Of a stretch of DNA of 46,619 nt, positions 24,301 through 30,400 are shown one piece after another. Made by a program: the position numbers and the translations under genes. The DNA comes from Chlamydiota bacterium (GTDB lineage: Bacteria; Chlamydiota; Chlamydiia; Chlamydiales; Parachlamydiaceae). The notes beneath the pieces are model-generated. The model worked only from the letters and a program-made list of their open reading frames with translations, made no database searches and had not been told where the DNA came from. Numbering within the stretch: position 1 is the stretch's first letter; each line of letters starts with the position of its first letter. The stretch spans positions 1-46,619 of the forward strand of contig JABDEI010000003.1 in NCBI GenBank assembly GCA_013287145.1, given 5' to 3'.

Positions 24301-24394
24301 AGGGGCAAAACTTAGGGGGAGGGGATTGTTCTGAATTGATAAGGGCAAAATTCATGCCGCAGTTAGGACAAACTTTATCTTTTTTTTGTTGCAT
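21326..24394 (-). CDS. pknD: Serine/threonine protein kinase PknD
   Basis: 1022 residues. Seen in order: an N-terminal zinc ribbon (VCPNCG and KFCPYCSK, C-x2-C pairs at 9/12 and 30/33); a full Hanks-type kinase domain with glycine loop GKGGMGEV (83-90), ALKRIR (Lys105), HRDLKPEN (212-219), DWG (232-234) and APE near 286; a beta-rich region (about 395-560) with LLARDDNFEISPISVSVG, like a concanavalin-type sandwich; and a long C-terminal helical region with TPR-like hairpins. Chlamydial PknD has this general layout and about 930-1020 residues, and phosphorylates Ser/Thr and Tyr in the C. pneumoniae enzyme. No transmembrane segment is evident. The start has no clear ribosome binding site. Confidence 0.9.
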   Translation of the reverse strand: MQQKKDKVCPNCGMNFALINSEQSPPPKFCPYCSKLLEPLKSTYPGLENSGSGESITLIPDHALLADKIEFTIGPYQVLQSIGKGGMGEVFLAYDTNCGRKIALKRIRTDLVEHIQLHNRFLKEARITSQLTHPAIIPIYAIDSEHSSEHNLAYYTMPFVEGDTLKQILREARKRERKGEKIDSASSIPALIRIFLSVCQAVAYAHSKNVLHRDLKPENIIVGPFGEVLILDWGLAKLIKSGLSDNEASTESDAEETPQKHSLYHLTNLGKVVGTISYMAPERALGMHANYQTDVYSLGVILYQILTLRHPFKRGSLKEFRENVSKEILIDPVEVAPYRDVPRVLARIALKSLAAQAELRYPSVNELIHDIQAYIEGRSEWFLMGELNIQNKPDWEFQENVLIAEHIAITRSTEVSDWVSLMISKSSFSGNTKIEAKVRIGEKGHGLGFLLSVPEVAERVHLNDGYCLWLGSDINKATKLLRSTVEVMNMPDLVLYRHEWYHVRIEMIDNNIYFYLNDVLQLSYISHLPLTGTHVGLLARDDNFEISPISVSVGSQNIMIKCLAVPDAFLAHKDYFTALSEYRRIGYAFPGTAEGREAMFRAGITLLEHARNSKNAEANHLYELALEEFGKLHHTPGAPLEYLGKALVYQTLRDYDEEIKCFELAFRRYPHHPLLPVLQEHVAYRLHESSRFHRKAAYSFVLLVLRYLPLLTTSNHIKKLFSSLEKHWEILKFIVDPTVPIEEKIRNKLSSIQVAFWLAKPYVLAEIIDELLKSKPLDGDVLTNALFCLIELGSWKLAEIKFKEAKQNELLPPINKGLELIDIAITTHSQSIQFAMEVFFQQKRSDLRKEEQRIVLHLIDCALKKQNLALVHEIINKTADYDLAPELAQQINIYKIWVFLLEKNWEKAGELLHTYPLEELSQENSLLHFLYGCWLYATEGKDIAYIHFSGVLDVSYPRTWSLGTHFLIGKIGDRQGWLDKAFVWEKRQLYQQLSLYYHCAGDAAQVQYYQNLEENEYIHVEK

Positions 24395-24501
24395 ATTACT
24401 CGATACGATTCATCGGGCATGAAAATTCATGAAGTCCGGATTTTTTATTTCCCTTTCGGTAATTCCTTGCGTTTCAAGCCCCCGTGGGACCTGTGGGTGC
24501 T
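24395..24501. other. Short spacer between pknD and the MITE-like element
   Basis: No gene. Together with the element, the gap between pknD and the next gene is 495 bp. Confidence 0.4.
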
Positions 24502-24855
24502 CATACGCATTAAGCTTAGCGACATGATGCCTATGCCGTCCTTACAGGACTCTACTCTTATTCGTTTTCTAACCCAGGCCTCTCGCTTTGCTTCGGCCTG
24601 GGCTATGTTATTATGGCCCTTCAGGCCATGTAGACAGTTTTGGTCTGAAAGACCTATATAACTTAGCCCAGGCCGAAGCGAAGCGAGAGGCCGATGTTAT
24701 TATGGCCCTTCAGGCCATGTAGACAGTTTTGGTCTGAAAGACCTATATAACATAGCCCAGGCCGAAGCGAAGCGAGAGGCCTGGGTTATCCAAAGCAAAT
24801 CGTTGAGTCCTGTAAGGACGGCATAAGCATCATGTCGCTTAGCTTAATGCGTATG
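24502..24855. mobile_element. 354-bp MITE-like element with 51-bp terminal inverted repeats
   Basis: Left end 24502-24552 and right end 24805-24855 are inverted copies of 51 bp with two differences. The inner 20 bp of each end match the ends of the recombinase element at 4131-4150 and 6317-6336. After about 20 bp inside each end comes the same GC-rich hairpin (24573-24602 and about 24756-24785). The centre has an 89-bp unit repeated in tandem (24605 and 24694), each with GGCCCTTCAGGCC and GGTCTGAAAGACC. This internal order is the inverse complement of the recombinase element's. It contains no gene. It is probably a non-autonomous derivative of the same family (inference). Confidence 0.8.
24605..24782. 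repeat. 89-bp tandem repeat inside the MITE-like element
   Basis: ATGTTATTATGGCCCTTCAG begins at 24605 and 24694; the two copies differ at very few positions, indicating a recent duplication. Confidence 0.8.
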
Positions 24856-24889
24856 TATACTTGGCCTGTGCCCGAAATCCACATCAGTA

Positions 24890-25303
24890 TTACAGTCTAT
24901 TTTTTTGTTTGAGTTTAGTTAATAGGTCGCGGGCTACTTGAGAGGCATTGTGGACAATGCAGTTATTCGCCAAATCTTCATCATAGTAAACACCATTCAT
25001 CGATTGGTAAGAGGCGGCCATCTGATGAAATAAGGCATTTAATCCATGCTCATCTCTTTCCGGTAGGGTATATCGGAAGCCGCACCCCAAATTTTCAAAA
25101 TAATCGTATTTCCAATGGCGATGTGCTTGACGAATAGCATCTTGAACATCAACTCCTGAAACCGAAGTAGCCTTTTCTTCGTCGCCATCTTCTTCATACC
25201 AAAGGTATTGATAGGGATCTATGCGCCTTAAAAAAAGATAAGCGAACCTGCCATGCTTGCGGATGTGGCCGACATGCATTAATTTAAAGGGCTTATTTTC
25301 CAT
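24890..25303 (-). CDS. Hypothetical protein
   Basis: 137 residues, soluble, mixed charge, no signal peptide or membrane segment. Aromatic-rich stretches (GRFAYLFLRRIDPYQYLWYEE and HWKYDYFENLGCGFRYTLPE) suggest a compact alpha/beta fold. The C-terminus (NASQVARDLLTKLKQKN) is a basic helix. I recognise no family. Its start overlaps the end of the upstream membrane-protein gene by 11 bp, so the two are translated from one transcript and are probably functionally linked. The gene ends 35 bp short of the MITE-like element. Confidence 0.75.
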   Translation of the reverse strand: MENKPFKLMHVGHIRKHGRFAYLFLRRIDPYQYLWYEEDGDEEKATSVSGVDVQDAIRQAHRHWKYDYFENLGCGFRYTLPERDEHGLNALFHQMAASYQSMNGVYYDEDLANNCIVHNASQVARDLLTKLKQKNRL

Positions 25304-25655
25304 TTTCCATATCGTCTTTTATTTCTTCGGATTTATCTTCGCCATTGCTGTCTTTGGCAAAGAAATATTCTCGAAAGATGAGATAAATTCCACCTAAAAC
25401 GAATAAAACGGGCATGACGACAGACCATTCCAGATGGAAAAAAGAGACAATAAAAAGTCCAATCAAGATCACAGAACTGACAATCAAGTCGTAATTTCTT
25501 CCTGTCAGATATTGTCGCGTAGCTAGCGCCGCCCAAATAGCCAAAAGAATGCCGGGCCACCAGTCATTGGTGTAGAATAGGATGCCCAGTGCAATTAAAA
25601 AAACGCCGTTGGAGATGACTTCAGCTTTACGCTTAGAAATTATAAGTTGTCCCAT
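25293..25655 (-). CDS. Small membrane protein with paired TM helices (LiaI/LiaF-like TM region)
   Basis: 120 residues from the ATG at 25655, which has AAGGAG about 10 bases upstream; an in-frame TTG sits two codons earlier. There are four hydrophobic stretches (about 14-26, 33-42, 57-72 and 79-93) arranged as short helices with WWPGILLAIWAALATRQYL, which resembles the LiaI/LiaF-type membrane region. The C-terminal 25 residues are acidic (SNGEDKSEEIKDDMENGK) and cytoplasmic in the likely topology. Function unknown. It is in an operon with the overlapping hypothetical gene at 24890-25303. Confidence 0.75.
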   Translation of the reverse strand: MGQLIISKRKAEVISNGVFLIALGILFYTNDWWPGILLAIWAALATRQYLTGRNYDLIVSSVILIGLFIVSFFHLEWSVVMPVLFVLGGIYLIFREYFFAKDSNGEDKSEEIKDDMENGK

Positions 25656-25725
25656 CTGCAATTTTCTCCTTTAAAATCATGCCTTCTTTATTACATATTT
25701 CACCCCTGAAAGGCAAGGACTGTTC

Positions 25726-26301
25726 TTAGTGTCGAATTTTAATCACGGTTCCTGTTTTGGAACCTTCATCCCAACGAAGCTGATCACCCACTTTGACGCC
25801 ATGTTTTTGAAACCAATAGGCATTCATTTCAAGAACAAAGCTTACAGCAAAGCGCGTTGATACGCTTCTTTTTTCGAAAAATCGAATAAAAGGATCCTTT
25901 AATGAATAAAGTTTTAATTCGTGAGGGGATCGGACTGGTCGCTTTGAATCTATTTTGTCAGGATAGGCTTTAAGCTCGTTAATTTGTCTAATCATCCCGT
26001 TTTCATCGATGAAGGCAACCGATAGATTAATTAAGCAATTAAACATCCAAATGGAAGCTTTAGCTGGTTCAGGATAAATGAATAGCATTCCGTGATCTTG
26101 CGGCAGGGAGGGGCGTTGCATGAGTCCCCAAGTTAACTCATCAGCTGTTTTAGCAAACTCTAAAGTAATAGGGATTTGTTGCAATTCCTCTTTCGCTTGC
26201 AGCAAAGAGTGTGGACAAGCCCAAGAGATTGCGAAGAAGAATATTTGAAATAGATGCTTAAACATTAGCCGAATGCGCTGAGGTATCATAAATATTAGCA
26301 T
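25726..26301 (-). CDS. Secreted DUF192 (UPF0127) protein
   Basis: 191 residues from the first ATG; alternative ATGs at 26289 and 26265 give a more standard signal peptide (LFQIFFFAISWACPHSLLQA). Without a clear ribosome binding site at any of them the start is unsettled. The mature part is DUF192: LEFAKTADELTWGLMQRPSL, GMLFIYPEPAKASIWMFNC, INLSVAFIDENGMI and a C-terminal RFAVSFVLEMNAYWF-GVKVGD. DUF192 proteins are usually periplasmic or extracellular and of unknown function. TATAAT-like sequence just upstream could be its promoter. It is separate from the neighbouring operon. Confidence 0.85.
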   Translation of the reverse strand: MLIFMIPQRIRLMFKHLFQIFFFAISWACPHSLLQAKEELQQIPITLEFAKTADELTWGLMQRPSLPQDHGMLFIYPEPAKASIWMFNCLINLSVAFIDENGMIRQINELKAYPDKIDSKRPVRSPHELKLYSLKDPFIRFFEKRSVSTRFAVSFVLEMNAYWFQKHGVKVGDQLRWDEGSKTGTVIKIRH

Positions 26302-26542
26302 AAATTATAAGGTTTTTTCAGCAAATTGGAATTGTTTTTTTTGGAGATGGGCGGTATGATTTTGTTTCAGGCTGCGACAGAGGGTGTTTAGCACAGTAAG
26401 CAATTTTTTAATATGATCGTGCAATTTTGAGCGCTAATAAATTATAATGATATTTTAAATAAAATCGTTGTTGATTTGAAATTAATTTGTTTGTTATAAG
26501 GTTGGCTTTTTTTTGAATTAATTACTATAAACGAGGTGTAAT
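26302..26542. other. Divergent AT-rich intergenic region
   Basis: 241 bp without a gene between the DUF192 and M48-like genes. It probably holds both promoters, but no unambiguous boxes were found. Confidence 0.4.
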
Positions 26543-27424
26543 ATGGTTAATTACTTATCTTATGTTCAGCCAAAATGTACGGCTTTGCACGTAGTTGGCG
26601 CTATAGCCATAGGAAATAATGATTCTTATGATAATTCAGCTGAACAAACATACAAGCAAAATGAAGAGAATAAAAAATTCTTAAGGCGAAATGCAATAAG
26701 AGAAGACTTGCAAATTCGAGAGGGTAGAGTTACTGGTTTTGCTACAGGACGTGGTACGAATTTCAGCTTCGCTTCAGCTAAGCCAACCATTATATTAGAT
26801 AGTGAAGTAAAAAAAATTGATCCAAATGCTTATCAATGGCTAGCTAAGCATGAGATCGGTCACATAAAAAAGAGCGACACTTTTCGTAAACCGTGTGTAA
26901 TCGCTACAGCGACTTTTGCAACAGGTTATCTTGTGAACTTAGCCAGACCTTTTATTGCCCCTATGACATCACATCCTGTTCTTCGGTTTGGTGTTGAAGC
27001 GGCAGCTCAATATCTGATTTATAAAGTTGGACAACAGATAGTGGGTAACAAATTTAGCGAACAAATTGAATTAGATGCTGATGACTTTGCGATACGAAAT
27101 TCAAGTATCGAAGAAAAAATGGGTGGCATTCGGCAACTCAAGGCGATGCAATTATTCCAAAAAGTTGTCTATGATCTTGATGATGCTCCTAGGATGGGTT
27201 ATCCCTCTTTTTCTACACGCATAAAAAAAATCGAGGCTTCGTTAAGGCAAGAAGGCCTTTTCCCAAATGACCTCGTTGAGCGCGATAAAATCACGCAATT
27301 AGCTTCTTTAGCAATTAACCTATCCGTGGAAGAAGAGGCAAAGGCTTTCAATATATCGGATGATGATAAAAATCAAAAAATAAAAGAGCTGCAGGAAAAA
27401 TTAATTCGGATCCATTTAGTCTAA
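26543..27424 (+). CDS. M48-like membrane zinc metalloprotease
   Basis: 293 residues. Seen: KHEIGHIKKSD gives the zinc-binding HExxH at His103-Glu104-x2-His107; EQIELDADDFAIR supplies the third ligand in the M48 pattern E-x2-A-D (Glu176); and GYPSFSTRIKKIEASL matches the family's THP-x-x-x-R-I-like segment. Two hydrophobic segments (about 117-137 and 145-165) lie between the motifs, as in integral-membrane M48 enzymes (HtpX/Ste24). The N-terminal about 85 residues are not conserved in any way I recognise. M48 enzymes degrade misfolded or damaged membrane proteins; the substrate is unknown. GAGG 6 bases upstream of the start supports it. It is convergent with uvrA, 6 bp apart. Confidence 0.8.
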   Translation: MVNYLSYVQPKCTALHVVGAIAIGNNDSYDNSAEQTYKQNEENKKFLRRNAIREDLQIREGRVTGFATGRGTNFSFASAKPTIILDSEVKKIDPNAYQWLAKHEIGHIKKSDTFRKPCVIATATFATGYLVNLARPFIAPMTSHPVLRFGVEAAAQYLIYKVGQQIVGNKFSEQIELDADDFAIRNSSIEEKMGGIRQLKAMQLFQKVVYDLDDAPRMGYPSFSTRIKKIEASLRQEGLFPNDLVERDKITQLASLAINLSVEEEAKAFNISDDDKNQKIKELQEKLIRIHLV

Positions 27425-27430
27425 CTTTAA

Positions 27431-30400
27431 TCAGACAAGATATTCTTTGAGGTAGCGACCGGTCCAGGAGTTGGGATCGCGGGCGACAACTTCTGGTGAG
27501 CCTAAAGTGACAATTTCACCGCCTTGGTCGCCGGCTTCAGGCCCTAAATCGATGATGTAATCGGCATTTTTGATCATATCGAGGTTGTGTTCGATGATGA
27601 CCATAGTGTTGCCTTTATCGACGAGTTTATGCAAAACCGCAAGCAGTTTTTTGATGTCGTCGCTATGCAGTCCTGTTGTTGGCTCATCTAAGAGATAAAG
27701 GGTCTTTCCTGATGACCTTTTGGCAAGTTCACGGCTCAGTTTAATGCGCTGAGCTTCCCCTCCGGAGAGGCTGGCAATTTCCTGTCCGAGTTTGAGATAC
27801 CCGAGTCCTACTGCGATGAGCGTGTCTAAAATGCGCGTGATACGCGGATGATTTTGGAAGACGACGCGGGCATCATCTACGGTTGTGTCGAGGTATTGAC
27901 CGAAATTTTTTCCTGAGTAGGTGACTTCTAAGCTGACGGGATTAAGCCTGAGTCCCTTGCAGTCTTCGCAGACGACCTTGATAGCGGGCAGAAAATGCAT
28001 CTGGACGCGTTTATATCCTAATCCCCAGCAAGAAGAACACATTCCACGACGATGATTGTAGCTGAAGTGTTTGCCTTGCAGGCCTCGTGTGCGCGCCATG
28101 GGTAGGGAAGCGAAGAATTCGCGCATCTTCGTCAAAACGTCGGTGTATGTACCTACATCTGATCGCGAGGTGTGGCCAATGGGGTTTTGGTCGATGGAGA
28201 TGACTTTCTCAAAGTGATTGATGCCGGAAACGATTGTTTCGCCGAGATCAACTTCATCGTGTGTAAAAAGGCCCTTTTGGACCGCCGGCAGCAGCACTTG
28301 ATTCATGAGGGTTGATTTTCCGGAACCGGAAACGCCCGTTAAGCACGTTAAAACACCCACAGGAATGCCAACAGTTAAATTTTTTAAGTTATGCATAGAG
28401 GCATTTTGAATGGTGATAAAATCGTTTGTGCCAAGGCGCCTCTTTTGGGGCACTGGAATGGCAATCTTGCCGGAAAGGTAGCGGCCGGTTAATGAATCGG
28501 CGTTTTTTAAGATCTGCTTAAAAGTCCCTTGCGCCGTGATGTGACCGCCATGTTCGCCTGCCTGGGGGCCGAAATCTAAGATGTAATCGGCTGTAGCGAT
28601 GGTCAAGGGGTCATGTTCGACCATTAAGATTGTATTTCCAAGGTCTTTAAGCTGCTTCAACGCTCGATTTAGACGGTCATTGTCTCTGGGGTGCAGGCCG
28701 ATGGTTGGTTCATCGAGGACGTATAAAACGCCTGTGAGGCCGCTGCCCAGCTGCCGTGCTAAACGGATGCGCTGAGCTTCGCCGCCGCTCAATGTCGGTG
28801 CCTTTCTTTCTAGCGCTAGATAAGTAAGACCTACTTCGCATAGAAAACTTAGGCGATTGATCAATTGAATTTTAACTTCATCTAAAAGCTTGATGTCTTC
28901 TTTGTTAAGCTTAAGTTTTTGTATGAAATCTAAGGCTTTGTTCATAGGCAAGCGGCAAATATCGCCAATTGAAAGCTTATTGATTGTGACGTGGCGGGCT
29001 AGTGGCTTTAACCGGGTGCCTTCACAGGATATGCATGTGACTTCATCAAGAAGCGGAATGATGGCCTGGCGCAAGTCACCTTTAGCATTTTTGCCCGCTT
29101 TAGCTAGGACTTGGTTGATGCCTTGCCAGCGGAAAGTAAATCCTTCGGAACTTCTGTACCATTTATCAACGGGGGATCCATTCATGATCAGTTGGAGATG
29201 TTCCTTAGGAATATCTTGCAGAGGGATAAAGGCATCGATTCCTTCTTCGTCTAAAAATACTTGAAACAAGCGATTGGCCCCCGGGCTAAATTTATCGAGC
29301 CAAAGGAAACGGATCAGGCCAGCCAGGGATTGACTCATAATCTCGGGATTGCGCGTAAGGTTGGCTCCATATTGATACCCAAGACCTAAGCAATCGAGGC
29401 ACATTCCTTCGGCGCTGTTGAAAGAAAATGTGTGAGGAGTGATCTCCGGATAGGATTTTCCGGTGCTTTCGACCGCAAAAGCGAGGTTGAAGAAGATATC
29501 GATGCTTTCGCGCATGACGACTATTTTTCGATTGCCTATTTCAGAAGCATTTTCCACAGCTTCGAAGAGGCGATGCTTGATTGATGGATTGATTTTTAGT
29601 CTATCGATGACGAGGAGCAACTCGTTTTTGCGCTTGCGATCAAAAGGAATATCGGTTTCTTGATCGAGGTCGTAAAATTCCCCATTTAGGCGGATGCGTA
29701 AAAAACCTTGTTTTCTGAGCCTTGAGACGATCTCCTCAAATTTTTCATTTTTACGAATTTCGATTGGAGCCAGGATTTGAACTTTTTCACCTTCAGGATA
29801 CTCTAAAATGCGTTCTGCAACGAGATCCTTGCTGATGGCTTTAATTTCTTCTCCGGTTTCAGGACAATGGGGAATGCCCATTCTTGCAAAAAGGACTCTT
29901 AAGTAGTCGTAGGTTTCTGTCATGGTGCCTACGGTACTGCGTGGATTGCCGGCATGGGCTTTTTGTTCAATGGCAATAGCAGGGGATAAGCCTTCGACGT
30001 GTCCCACTTTTGGCTTGGGCATCTGCTTAACAAATTGACGAGCATAAGGAGAAAGAGATTCGATATAACGGCGCTGTCCTTCAGCATAGACAGTTTCAAA
30101 GGCAAATGAAGACTTGCCAGATCCTGATGGCCCTGTGCATATCGTCAGCTTATCTCTTGGAAGAGTCACATCCAAATGTTTGAGATTATTTTGTTCGGCA
30201 GAAGTAACCGTGATTTCTCTGATGATTTCAGAGGCTCGATCTTTGATGATCTTTTTGTTGCTTTTACTGCGCACAAGGGCCTCGGCAATTTTGGCCTTGA
30301 CATCGTGATAAAGAGCGCCTTTTACAGCCTCTCCCGTTGGAGTTGCCAGTTTAGCAATTTGTTCCGGAGTACCTGTTGCGACGATTTGCCCCCCTTCAGC

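Noticed and set aside
24386..24661. A 91-codon open frame from the pknD start into the MITE-like element
   Set aside because: It crosses the terminal inverted repeat and hairpin and starts inside the opposite-strand kinase gene.
24573..24785. Possible CRISPR-like array (hairpins with spacing)
   Set aside because: There are only two to three copies, the 'spacers' are themselves repeated, and no cas gene is present.
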